This document shows, one piece after another, positions 56,570-64,000 of a DNA stretch of 64,000 bases. The stretch's first letter is position 1. Every line of letters begins with the position of its first letter. The position numbers were made by a program, and so were the translations under genes. Origin of the DNA: Streptomyces ortus (GTDB lineage Bacteria > Actinomycetota > Actinomycetes > Streptomycetales > Streptomycetaceae); assembly GCF_026341275.1 (NCBI RefSeq), contig NZ_JAIFZO010000002.1, positions 1,748,361 through 1,812,360 of the forward strand, read 5' to 3'. The notes under the pieces are model-generated. The model saw nothing but the letters and a program-made list of their open reading frames with translations, did no database searches and was not told where the DNA came from.

Positions 56570-56589
56570 AGGGGCGCGGGGAACGGCGC
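56570..56589. repeat. Single AGGGGCGCGGGGAAC repeat
   Basis: One forward copy 51 bp after the hypothetical gene stop. Confidence 0.85.
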
Positions 56590-56693
56590 ACAAGCCCCGC
56601 CTCAGCGGAGCCGTACGAACCCGGCCGGTCGGCGGGCGGGCAGGTCGATCAGCCGTCGAGCGACCGGGCGTCTACCGGTTACGCGTCGACCGG

Positions 56694-58091
56694 TCACGCG
56701 CCGGCCCCCCGCTCCTCCCGGATCTGCGACACCACCCCGGCGACGGTCGCCCGCACACCCTCCAGCTCGGTCAGGAAATGCCAGTAATCCGGATGCCGCC
56801 CCTCCAACGACCCGATCGCCCTCTCCAGCCGAGCCACTGAGTCGTCGAGCGGACGCGCCTGCCGGGGATCGGGCGTGTTGCGGCCGGCCATGGCGAGCCG
56901 CTGCGCGTCCCGGATCGCGAACCGCGTCCGCTCGATCTCCCGCTGCGGGTCCTTCGCCACCTCGTTCAGCCGCCGCAACCGGTCCCCGGCCGCAGACACC
57001 GCCTCATCGGTCGTGTTCAGCAGCGCGCGCACGGTGGACAGCAGGGCCGTGGCGTCGGCCCACCGCTGCTCCTCACGAGCGGCCCGCGCCTCCACCAGCT
57101 TCGCCTCGGCCTGCCGGACGTCCTCCGCGGCCTGGTCAGGCACATGCTGAAGGTCCTGCCAACACTCCGCCACGAACCGCCGCCGCAACTCGCTGAGCAC
57201 CGGATCCACCTGCCCGGTCCGCGTGGTGAGCGCCTGCGCGCGCGTACGCAGCGACACCAGACGGCGGTCGATCTCGGTGGCCCGCTCCGGCAGCCGTTCG
57301 GCCTCCGCGCGCACGGCGCCGGCATCCCGGGCGACCCGGTCGGCCCGCTCCAGCGTCTCCGGCACACCGTGCTGCCCGGCACCCTGGTTGAGCTTGGTCA
57401 GCTCGGGGGCGAGCGCGGCGAGACGGGCGGCCAGATCATCGGCCTTGAGGCCGCTCCCCCGCACCGCGTCGAGCGCGTTCGACGCGGCGAGCAGGGACTG
57501 TCGCGCCCGCTCCACAGCGGGAGCAAGCCGGGCAAGCTGAGTCTCGGCCTTGCCGAGCAGCGGCCCGAGCCCCCGTTCGAACCGATCAAGCTCCTGCTTG
57601 ACCCGTACCAGCTCATCCTTGGCCCGGGTCAGCTCCGTACGCGCATGAGCGGCAACCGACGCCTCCAGATCATCCCGGTCAAGATCGTGAGCATCCACGG
57701 CATCGATGTACGTATGACTGACCTCGTCGATACGCCGGCCGAGCGCCTCGAAGTCGGCGACAGCGCGCCGGGCGGGCGGGCTGTCGTCGACGGCGGTGAT
57801 GGTCTCGATCGAGATCCGCAGATCGCGCTGGGCCGTGTCGAGTTCGTAGAACGCGGCAGCCGCGGCGTCCTTCGCGGCCTGCGCCTCGGCCCGCTGGCTC
57901 TCGGAACGCCCACCGAACCACCGCCGCGTACCCCCGCCGGCGAAGGCGGCGGGCAGCGTCAGCGCGAGCAGCGGAAGCGGCAACAGCACGAGCCCCAACA
58001 GGTCGCGGCCCGCACGGGAGCGAGGTACTTGCTGTGCGCGCGGCACAAACGGCGTATACGGCTGTGAAGGTGTCGCCGGTGTCGCCGTCAC
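56694..58091 (-). CDS. Coiled-coil membrane protein
   Basis: A 465-aa protein. A transmembrane hairpin near residues 30-52 (LLGLVLLPLPLLALTLPAAF) follows a Pro-rich N-terminus. The rest is long heptad-rich coiled coil (AKDAAAAAFYELDTAQRDL, AKDELVRVKQELDRFE, VRAEAERLPERATEIDRRL) with few glycines. It could be a septal or polar scaffolding protein. No enzymatic motif is seen. Confidence 0.8.
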   Translation of the reverse strand: MTATPATPSQPYTPFVPRAQQVPRSRAGRDLLGLVLLPLPLLALTLPAAFAGGGTRRWFGGRSESQRAEAQAAKDAAAAAFYELDTAQRDLRISIETITAVDDSPPARRAVADFEALGRRIDEVSHTYIDAVDAHDLDRDDLEASVAAHARTELTRAKDELVRVKQELDRFERGLGPLLGKAETQLARLAPAVERARQSLLAASNALDAVRGSGLKADDLAARLAALAPELTKLNQGAGQHGVPETLERADRVARDAGAVRAEAERLPERATEIDRRLVSLRTRAQALTTRTGQVDPVLSELRRRFVAECWQDLQHVPDQAAEDVRQAEAKLVEARAAREEQRWADATALLSTVRALLNTTDEAVSAAGDRLRRLNEVAKDPQREIERTRFAIRDAQRLAMAGRNTPDPRQARPLDDSVARLERAIGSLEGRHPDYWHFLTELEGVRATVAGVVSQIREERGAGA

Positions 58092-58177
58092 TTCCCTCTC
58101 CCGTGCTGAGATCCGCCCTGCCCCGGTGGTGGCTTCGATTCATTCTCCCACCAGGTAAGGACGAACACACGGGCCGG

Positions 58178-59002
58178 TTAGTTCGCGGTACGCACCGTGA
58201 CTTTCCCGTCCTGGGTGTGCGCGGACACGACATGGGAGCTGCTGTTGTCACGCGGCACGGACACATCCACGGACCCGTCCTGGGCACCGGTCGTGACCCG
58301 GTACGTGGCGTCCGGCAGCCCGATGGTGAGCGAACCATCGTGCCCACGCGCGGAGACCCGGTCCGGAACGGAGGCGAATTCAAGCCGGGCGGACCCGTCC
58401 TGCGTGTTCACGTCGACCCGCCGGGAGTCAATACCACTGCCACGAACAGACCCGTCCTCGGTACGCACCGTCAGGCGCCCGGACACGTCCTCGACCCGCA
58501 CGGACCCGTCCGCGGCCCGGATGTCGAGGGCTTCCTTGAACCCGGTGGCCCGCACACTCCCGTCCTGGTCCTTCACGGTGAGGGCGACACCACGCGGCAC
58601 GACGACCCGATGCTTGGCGGAGCAGTCAGCGACAACACCGGAGCAATGCACCCGAAGCGTGAGGGTGCCACCCTCATTACTCTTCTCCATGCTCCAGCTG
58701 ATCTCGGGATCCTTGCCGATCGCGACACTGGCCTTGAACCACCGGGTGACCTGTACGTCGTCAACGTCCCCCACGACGAACTCCAGCGCCGAATCATCGG
58801 AGTCAACGGTCAACGTCCGGCCGTCGAGCGCGAAGGACCGCGTCTCAGGATCCTTGTCCTCATCAGCACTGTTCCCACACCCGGAGGCAAGAAGCCCCAC
58901 GAAGACGACCCCCACACCGACGGCGACAGACCCCCCACGAAGCCGCCACCCACTCCTGCTCCTACTCCTACCGGTGCTCGAAGAACCCTGCCGACCACTC
59001 AT
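58178..59002 (-). CDS. DUF4097 lipoprotein, beta-helix repeats
   Basis: A 274-aa lipoprotein. The signal peptide has lipobox LASGCGN (Cys near 43), followed by repeats of QDGSVRA, ADGSVRV, EDGSVRG, QDGSARL, HDGSLTI and QDGSVDV, which form the DUF4097 right-handed beta-helix. It lies on the outer face of the membrane. Start ATG 59002 follows GGGGGAG. Similar proteins are linked to envelope stress regulators; no regulator gene is adjacent. Confidence 0.88.
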   Translation of the reverse strand: MSGRQGSSSTGRSRSRSGWRLRGGSVAVGVGVVFVGLLASGCGNSADEDKDPETRSFALDGRTLTVDSDDSALEFVVGDVDDVQVTRWFKASVAIGKDPEISWSMEKSNEGGTLTLRVHCSGVVADCSAKHRVVVPRGVALTVKDQDGSVRATGFKEALDIRAADGSVRVEDVSGRLTVRTEDGSVRGSGIDSRRVDVNTQDGSARLEFASVPDRVSARGHDGSLTIGLPDATYRVTTGAQDGSVDVSVPRDNSSSHVVSAHTQDGKVTVRTAN

Positions 59003-59199
59003 ACCGAGACTCCCCCAGATCCGCTGCCGCAACGGCCCCACGCCATCGCGCGGGGCCACACTTCGACCGTACGGATCAGACCCCGCCCGGGGGATCCGGA
59101 CCACTCCCGGATCAGGGGTGGGGAAAACCCCCGCACGGCACCCCCGGGAACGGGTTTGCGGGGCACCACCCCGGGCAATGTAGGCTGTCGACTCGTCCC

Positions 59200-59274
59200 G
59201 GGCGCGTAGCTCAGCGGTAGAGCGCCGCCCTTACAAGGCGGATGTCGGCGGTTCGAAACCGTCCGCGCCCACCA
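59200..59274 (+). tRNA. tRNA-Val (anticodon TAC)
   Basis: The acceptor stem GGGCGCG pairs with CGCGCCC, the D arm is GCTCAGCGGTAGAGC, the anticodon arm CCGCC-CTTACAA-GGCGG carries TAC, and the T arm GGCGGTTCGAAACCGTC is standard. The 3-prime CCA (59272-59274) is encoded. Confidence 0.97.
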
Positions 59275-59465
59275 GGTCCAGGACATGGTCAAGGCCCAGG
59301 TCAGCCGATACGCATCAGGCTGCCTGGGCCTTGCTCGTTCCCACCGGCTTCTCCCCACCGTTCTCCACGCACGCGCCGGGAAGAACCCCCCGACTCGCCC
59401 CCCCTGGACGCCGAGATCGCTGCGGGCCGTTGGGCCCCAGGAGGCGGCAAAGGCCTGACACGCCA

Positions 59466-59501
59466 GTGCCCCGTAACCGAGGGTGGACGGTCACGGGGCA
59501 C
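59466..59501. terminator. Terminator of the XRE/DUF397 operon
   Basis: GTGCCCCGT pairs with ACGGGGCAC across a 18-nt loop, just downstream (minus strand) of the DUF397 stop at 59522. Confidence 0.6.
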
Positions 59502-59521
59502 GGCGATGCTCGCGTCGCGCT

Positions 59522-59725
59522 TTACGTGGCGTGCCGGGCGGCGAACCCGACGAACTCGCTCCAGGCAGTCGGCGTAAGGCTCACTATGGGCCCCGCTTCG
59601 ACCTTCGAGTCACGGACATACGTCAGGTCCCGCCAGGGAGCGACCTCAACGCACTCACCCCCCGAACCTGTGCTGTAACTGCTCTTGCACCAGGCTGACG
59701 TGGGCACAGACTGTTCGGCGTTCAT
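59522..59725 (-). CDS. DUF397 protein
   Basis: A 67-aa DUF397 protein: WCKSSYSTGSGGECVEVA is the hallmark N-terminal segment, followed by VRDSKVEAGPIVSLTPTAW. It overlaps the XRE regulator stop by four bases. Such proteins pair with XRE/DUF5753 regulators in Streptomyces development. Confidence 0.95.
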   Translation of the reverse strand: MNAEQSVPTSAWCKSSYSTGSGGECVEVAPWRDLTYVRDSKVEAGPIVSLTPTAWSEFVGFAARHAT

Positions 59726-60553
59726 CTCTCTCCAAGCAACTGTTCGACGAAGGCCAGCGACTCGCGCGGAGTGAGCGCCTGGGCCCGGAGAATGCCGTAC
59801 TGCTCCTCGATCTCCCTCACCGCCCTCCGCTCTGTGTAGAGACGGCTGTCCTTGAACGCCTCCACGTACGCGATCCTCTGCCCATCCTCCGTCTCGATCA
59901 AGGTGAAGGGTCCCTCCAACCCAGCATGCTCTTCCCGCTCGATCGGCATCACCTGGATTTCGACGTTACGCCGACGCCCGTGCAGCAGAATCTGCTCCAA
60001 CTGCCCCCGCATCACCGTCCAACCCCCCCAGTGGGCGGTGCAGCACAAACTCCTCGATCACAAAACTGATGGTGGACAAGGGGGTGCGAGAGAAGACGTC
60101 CTGACGCGCCAAGCGAGCTGCCACCCGCTGGCTGACGATCTCCTCGTCCAGCAACGGCCGCCACATGGCAAACACCGCCCGAGCGTAGTCATCAGTCTGC
60201 AAGAGACCTGGCACAGCCTTCGTCGCGTACACGTGGAGAGCTGCCGCCTTGGTCTCCAAACGCGCCGCATCCCTGAAGAACGCCGGATACTGCGCCCGAG
60301 CAACCTCCTCCTTACCCACCCGCAACAACCCGCCCACATCCAGCACCTCGTCGGCGAGGTCGATGAACTTGGGTGGCGGAATGCGTCGCCCCTGCTCGTA
60401 CGACGCGATCGTGGACGCGGAGTACCCCGTCCGGCGCCCCAACTCGGCCCGGTCCAGCCCCGCCCGCTCCCGGCACAGCTTCAACTGGCGCCCGAAGACG
60501 TGCAGTATCCCCGTCCCGAACTCGTACTCCCCCTCGGCCTGCTGTTCCTCCAC
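59722..60553 (-). pseudogene. XRE-family regulator with DUF5753, frameshifted in a G7 run
   Basis: The N-terminus has an XRE helix-turn-helix (LCRERAGLDRAELGRRTGYSAS near 30, then IASYEQGRRIPPP). The rest is DUF5753 (YPAFFRDAARLETKAAALHVYATKAVPGLLQT and LEGPFTLIETEDGQRIAYVE). At LGG the frame is lost; removing one base from a run of seven G (plus-strand C, 60023-60029) joins the two parts into 276 aa. GTG 60553 follows CTGGGG. The indel may be a sequencing error, since both halves are well conserved. Confidence 0.8.
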
Positions 60554-60812
60554 GCCCCAGCACCTCCCGTACGTCGCCCACCGCCACCACCGAAGACCAA
60601 CCCCGCGACCGCGACCCCCGTCCCGAACAGCCGCTCTGAACAGCCGCTTTGCGCACAACGGGCCGCGCCGAAGACCAGTGACGCCTCACCACGCGTACAA
60701 CGGCACGTCGACGACGTACAACCGTCGCGGTCAGCGCGTCACGCCTGGTCAAAGCTACGCACCGCACACGACCGTGTACGTCATGAAGTCAGTGACTCCC
60801 CCACAAGGGCAT

Positions 60813-61511
60813 ATGCCACAACGCATCGCGCCCGTACAAGAGTTCGCCATGCAGTTCACTTCCACCCCACGCGGTGCGCGACTGGCCCGCCGTCTCGTCT
60901 CGCACCGCATGAACGACTGGGGCCACCCCTACACCTCGGGCACCAACGAGACGATCACGCTCGTCACGGCGGAGCTGACGGCGAACGCGGTCCGCCACGG
61001 GCACGTACCCGGACGGGACTTCCACCTGCGCCTCACGCAGGCCGGCGGCACGCTACGGATCGAGGTCACCGACACCCGGGCCGAGAAGCTCCCCGCCACG
61101 GGAACCCCCGATCCGGAGGGCGAATCGGACCGCGGTCTCCTCCTCGTCGAAGCCCTCACGGACGACTGGGGTGTCACCCCACGCGAGACCGCCCCCGGCA
61201 AGACCGTGTGGGCCGAGTTCCACGACAGGATCAGGCCGGTCCACAGACAGCTCGGGAGCCCTGGGATGGCGGTACCGCCGTCCCAGGCGGATGCTGGGGA
61301 GAGGACGGACGCCCTCCGCTCGCAACCAAGCGCGCACCCGAGCGCGCACCCGAGGAGGCTGACATGGCCGCTCATGTACTGCGTACGGCGCCCAGGCGGC
61401 GGATCAGGCTCGATGAGCATCTGCCGGTGGATCACCGGCTCAGCATGTTCTACCGGATCGGTGCGGGGCTCATGGGGCTCGTGCTGCTCGCCTTCGGGAT
61501 CCTTGGGCTGA
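60813..61511 (+). CDS. HATPase_c-type ATP-binding protein (anti-sigma/RsbW-like)
   Basis: A 232-aa frame. Residues about 10-140 show the family N box ITLVTAELTANAVRHG and G motif DPEGESDRGLLLVEALTDDW. It is divergent from the XRE/DUF397 genes, as often seen. After about residue 140 (EFHDRIRP) the frame continues with unusual low-complexity sequence and overlaps the next gene by 148 bp, so the true end may be earlier and lost by a mutation, or the tail is non-functional. Start 60813 or 60783. Confidence 0.78.
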   Translation: MPQRIAPVQEFAMQFTSTPRGARLARRLVSHRMNDWGHPYTSGTNETITLVTAELTANAVRHGHVPGRDFHLRLTQAGGTLRIEVTDTRAEKLPATGTPDPEGESDRGLLLVEALTDDWGVTPRETAPGKTVWAEFHDRIRPVHRQLGSPGMAVPPSQADAGERTDALRSQPSAHPSAHPRRLTWPLMYCVRRPGGGSGSMSICRWITGSACSTGSVRGSWGSCCSPSGSLG

Positions 61512-62014
61512 TCGACCGCGTCGGCTTCTTCGACACCCAGGGGGACAAGGTCTCGGGGCTGAGCACCAACGGCGCGCTGAGCGTGATCTCGATCTGCGCC
61601 GGGTTGCTGCTCTTCGTCGGCATGGTCATCGGCGGCAACGTCGCCTCGACGATCAACATGGTTCTGGGCGTCCTCTTCATCCTCAGCGGCTTCGTGAACC
61701 TCGCCCTGCTCGACAGGGACCAGAACTTCCTCGCCTTCCGCATCCCGAACGTGCTGTTCAGCTTCGTGGTCGGCGTGATGCTGATGTTCTTCGGGATGTA
61801 CGGACGGGTCGGCTCCGCCCTGCCCCACGACAACCCGTACTGGCGGTCCCGCCATCCCGAACAGGCCGAGCGTGAGCAGCGGGTGAAGGCGGGGGCCGAG
61901 TTGCGCGCGAAGGCGCTGGACCGGGGCGCGGACTCCACGGGCTCCGGCCCGGCTGCCGCCCCCGCCACCGCTCCCGCTCCGGCTCCCCTGGGAGAGGGAC
62001 GCTCCGGCCGCTAA
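61364..62014 (+). CDS. DUF4383 membrane protein
   Basis: A 216-aa protein with four helices (residues about 30-52, 68-92, 96-115, 124-146), starting MAAHVLRTAPRRR and with the DUF4383 features GALSVISICAGLLLF and NPYWRSRHPEQAERE. The C-terminal tail is Ala/Pro-rich. ATG 61364 has GAGGAG. It overlaps the preceding frame; this gene is the more reliable one. Function unknown. Confidence 0.9.
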   Translation: MAAHVLRTAPRRRIRLDEHLPVDHRLSMFYRIGAGLMGLVLLAFGILGLIDRVGFFDTQGDKVSGLSTNGALSVISICAGLLLFVGMVIGGNVASTINMVLGVLFILSGFVNLALLDRDQNFLAFRIPNVLFSFVVGVMLMFFGMYGRVGSALPHDNPYWRSRHPEQAEREQRVKAGAELRAKALDRGADSTGSGPAAAPATAPAPAPLGEGRSGR

Positions 62015-62023
62015 CCTGTGCCC

Positions 62024-62233
62024 ATGCCTCGTTACGAATACCGCTGCCGGACCTGCGGCGACACCTTCGAGAAGAGCCGTCCGATGGCCGAGTCGTCCGC
62101 GCCCGCGGACTGTCCCGCCGGTCACGACGACACGGTGAAGCTGCTGTCGACCGTGGCGGTCGGCGGTTCCGCTTCGGCCCCCGCGTCCGCACCGGGCGGG
62201 GGCGGGTGTTGCGGCGGAGGCTGCTGCGGCTGA
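62024..62233 (+). CDS. FmdB-type zinc ribbon protein
   Basis: A 69-aa protein. MPRYEYRCRTCGDTFEKSRPM with CxxC and the later ADCPAG Cys-x-x-Gly form the FmdB zinc ribbon; the tail ends GGGGCCGGGCCG with extra cysteines. Start ATG 62024 (a GTG lies six bases upstream). It is a small regulatory or chaperone-like protein. Confidence 0.9.
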   Translation: MPRYEYRCRTCGDTFEKSRPMAESSAPADCPAGHDDTVKLLSTVAVGGSASAPASAPGGGGCCGGGCCG

Positions 62234-62305
62234 CCCGAGCCCCACCCGCACCGCTGACGCCCGGCTTCAGTCTGGCTTCAGCTTCCGTTCTCTAGCGTCG
62301 GGCGC

Positions 62306-62968
62306 GTGACCCAAAGCAGCGCACCGCAGTGGATCAACGGCCTGATGGACACGCTCGGCGCCCCCGGCGCGGGCATCGCCATCGCCCTGGAGAATCTGTT
62401 CCCGCCCATCCCGAGCGAGGTGATCCTGCCGCTCGCGGGGTTCGCGGCGAGCACCGGGCAGATGAACCTGTTCGCCGCACTGCTGTGGACGACGGCCGGT
62501 TCGGTCGTCGGGGCGTTCGCGCTGTACGGCGTGGGGGCGCTGCTGGGCCGCGACCGCACCATCGCTGTCGCGGCCCGGCTGCCGCTCGTCAAGGTGTCGG
62601 ACATCGAGAAGACCGAGGCGTGGTTCTCGCGGCACGGCACCAAGGCCATCTTCTTCGGCCGGATGATCCCCGTCTTCCGCAGTCTGATCTCGGTGCCGGC
62701 CGGCGTCGAACGCATGCCGCTGCCCGTCTTCCTCGGTCTGACCACCCTCGGCAGCGCCATCTGGAACACCGTCTTCGTCCTCGCCGGCTACTTCCTCGGC
62801 GAGAACTGGACCGACGTCGCCGGCTATGTGTCGACGTACTCGAAGGTGGTGCTGGCCGGCGCCGCGCTCGCGCTGCTGGTCCTCGTGGGCGTACGCCTCT
62901 TCCGGCCCGGGCGCGGCGGCCGGCGGCGGGAGAGGGACACCCCCAGGGCTTCTACCGAATCGCGCTGA
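62306..62968 (+). CDS. DedA-family protein
   Basis: A 220-aa DedA protein with the family features ENLFPPIPSEVILPLAGF (near 29), GSVVGAFALYGVGALLGRDR, and FFGRMIPVFRSLISVPAGV (near 116). About five hydrophobic segments. GTG start 62306. Its stop overlaps the convergent HAD gene by 17 bp. Transport or lipid role is presumed from the family. Confidence 0.92.
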   Translation: MTQSSAPQWINGLMDTLGAPGAGIAIALENLFPPIPSEVILPLAGFAASTGQMNLFAALLWTTAGSVVGAFALYGVGALLGRDRTIAVAARLPLVKVSDIEKTEAWFSRHGTKAIFFGRMIPVFRSLISVPAGVERMPLPVFLGLTTLGSAIWNTVFVLAGYFLGENWTDVAGYVSTYSKVVLAGAALALLVLVGVRLFRPGRGGRRRERDTPRASTESR

Positions 62969-63770
62969 GGAACTCCCCGAGAATCCGCTCCCCCGCGGCC
63001 ACCCCCCGCTCCGGCAGCGCGGTGACCCCCGGCGCCGTCCAGCCCGCCTCGGCCAGTTCGCCGTGGCCGGGGCGCCAGGCGTGGTCCGCGGCCAGCAGCA
63101 GGTCGGCGTCGAGCAGGGAGTCGCCGGCCGCGAGGGTGCGGGGCGCGCCGGTCCGGCGGGCCACCTCCCGCATGGCCGCGCTCTTGGTGAGCGGCTTCGG
63201 TACGGCGTAGACCTTGCGGCCCTGGACGGAGACCGTCCAGCCGCGGTTCTCCGCCCAGACGGCGAGTTCCTTCGCCCAGTCCGCGGGGAGCAGTTCGCGC
63301 TCGACGACGAAGTACACGAAGAGGTCCTCGGCGACGCGCTGCTTGAGCACCCAGGCCGGGTCGGCGGTGGCCGCCATGTGCGCGCGCACCTCGTCCAGCG
63401 GGGCGCACTCGTCCGCGAGGCGCGCGGTCACCCGGGCCTGCCACGCAGGGTCGGAGACGCCGTCGACGAGGAGGTGGCCGCCGTTGGCGCAGATCGCGTA
63501 CTTCGCGGCGGGGCCGGGGAGTCGGATGCGGTGGTACTGCTCCCTGGTGCGGGTCGTCGTCGGGACGAAGTCCGCCGCGCCGCCCAGTTCGGTGAGCAGT
63601 CCGGCCGCGGTCTCGGTCACGTACGACAGCGGCTTGTTCTGGTACACCTCGACGCAGAGCAGGCGGGGCGCCTCGGCGTCGGGGCCGGTGAGGGCGAGCG
63701 CGTTGGCGGAGTAGATGAGTGTGCGGTCGAGGTCGCTGGCGACCAGGGCGCGCGGGGCGGGTCCGGGCAT
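62952..63770 (-). CDS. HAD-family hydrolase of a StiP/tellurite-type cluster
   Basis: A 272-aa HAD hydrolase. Motif I ALVASDLDRTLIYS near residue 8, motif II in VPTTTRTREQ, and LAAGDSLLDADLLLAADH near 218 with acidic motif IV. Its start overlaps the stop of the next gene (TGATG), typical of the ter-associated cluster of HAD, PRTase and StiP genes. It probably acts on a phosphorylated metabolite made there. Confidence 0.88.
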   Translation of the reverse strand: MPGPAPRALVASDLDRTLIYSANALALTGPDAEAPRLLCVEVYQNKPLSYVTETAAGLLTELGGAADFVPTTTRTREQYHRIRLPGPAAKYAICANGGHLLVDGVSDPAWQARVTARLADECAPLDEVRAHMAATADPAWVLKQRVAEDLFVYFVVERELLPADWAKELAVWAENRGWTVSVQGRKVYAVPKPLTKSAAMREVARRTGAPRTLAAGDSLLDADLLLAADHAWRPGHGELAEAGWTAPGVTALPERGVAAGERILGEFLSAIR

Positions 63771-64000
63771 CAGGCCGTCACCGCCCTGCCGTCGGCGCCG
63801 GTCGCGCCGCGCGTGTACTTGGGGTGGATCAACCCGACGCAGGTGTACGGGAGTTCGGCGACCTCCTCGACGGGTACGCCGCGCTGTTCGGCGAGCAGGC
63901 GTACGTGGTCGAGGTCGGCGCCCGCCCCGGCCCGCGCGAGGATCTTCCAGGGGACGCGGCGCAGCAGCACCCGGGTCGTCTCGCCGACGCCGGGCTTGAC
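63770..64000 (-). CDS. StiP-like cysteine protease family protein (C-terminal part, cut by window edge)
   Basis: The visible C-terminal part ends VGLIHPKYTRGATGADGRAVTA. It includes LLRRVPWKILARAGAGADLDHV and VPVEEVAELPYTCVGLIHP. The N-terminus lies beyond 64000. This gene shares a four-base overlap with the HAD gene. Assignment as StiP family rests on recalled C-terminal similarity. Confidence 0.7.
   Translation of the reverse strand, partial: VKPGVGETTRVLLRRVPWKILARAGAGADLDHVRLLAEQRGVPVEEVAELPYTCVGLIHPKYTRGATGADGRAVTA

Noticed and set aside
59200..59274. tRNA-Val as an attachment site for an integrated element
   Set aside because: No integrase gene and no duplicated tRNA end was found on either side within the window.

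Overview
The window is a high-GC actinobacterial chromosome segment, almost certainly from a Streptomyces. Codons are strongly G/C-ending and GTG starts are common. Gene families typical of Streptomyces appear throughout: DUF397/XRE pairs, a bifunctional GT87/PAP2 protein, an F420-dependent LLM oxidoreductase, a secreted HNH nuclease, a PhoD-type phosphatase and part of a tellurite-type HAD/StiP cluster. The intergenic repeats built on AGGGGCGCGGGGAAC also fit. I see no plasmid or phage backbone. The only clear mobile element is one IS630-family insertion at 33127-34342. Layout, left half: a MaoC-ADH-SDR operon (445-3602, minus strand); a DrrAB-like ABC exporter with a DesK/DesR-type two-component pair (3936-8005); an MFS pump; a methyltransferase; an N-acetylmuramoyl-L-alanine amidase; a membrane protein; an Rv3520c-like LLM oxidoreductase (13289-14296); a tightly overlapping operon of GT4 glycosyltransferase, methyltransferase and six-hairpin toroid protein (14732-17975, minus); a KstR-type TetR regulator (18224-18901); an aldehyde dehydrogenase-ferredoxin operon; a metallo-beta-lactamase-fold hydrolase; an NB-ARC-like ATPase; and a SpoIIE-type phosphatase. 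From 25524 a cobalamin riboswitch precedes a five-gene set: a secreted, membrane-anchored toroid protein, a SCO2322-like secreted protein, and ECF T, A-A and S components. Right half: a transglycosylase-like secreted protein, the IS630 element, FadA5-like thiolase and CYP125-like P450 in divergent orientation, two large polytopic membrane proteins, an O-methyltransferase, FHA and DUF1992 proteins, an MFS pump with a C-terminal winged helix, and assorted Streptomyces genes. These lead to tRNA-Val(TAC), an XRE/DUF397/ATPase regulatory set, a DedA protein and the edge of a StiP/HAD cluster. The strongest theme is a dispersed steroid-catabolism-like regulon. The window holds a recognisable kstR and five 14-bp sites matching the mycobacterial KstR consensus TnnAACnnGTTnnA at 13 or 14 positions (two exact). 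They lie beside kstR and the GT4 operon, the MaoC operon, the aldehyde dehydrogenase/MBL pair, and fadA5/cyp125. The fadA5-cyp125 divergent arrangement matches that of Mycobacterium tuberculosis. The second theme is a probable cobalamin capture and import system in which a secreted toroid protein could act like animal intrinsic factor. The third is abundant repeat structure: arrays with a 35-bp period, a 13-bp tandem array upstream of an O-methyltransferase, hexamer tracts, and an IS element inserted into the exact centre of a 46-bp perfect palindrome. Three genes (histidine kinase, HAD phosphatase, XRE regulator) carry frameshifts in or next to G-rich runs, so base-level accuracy there should be treated with care.
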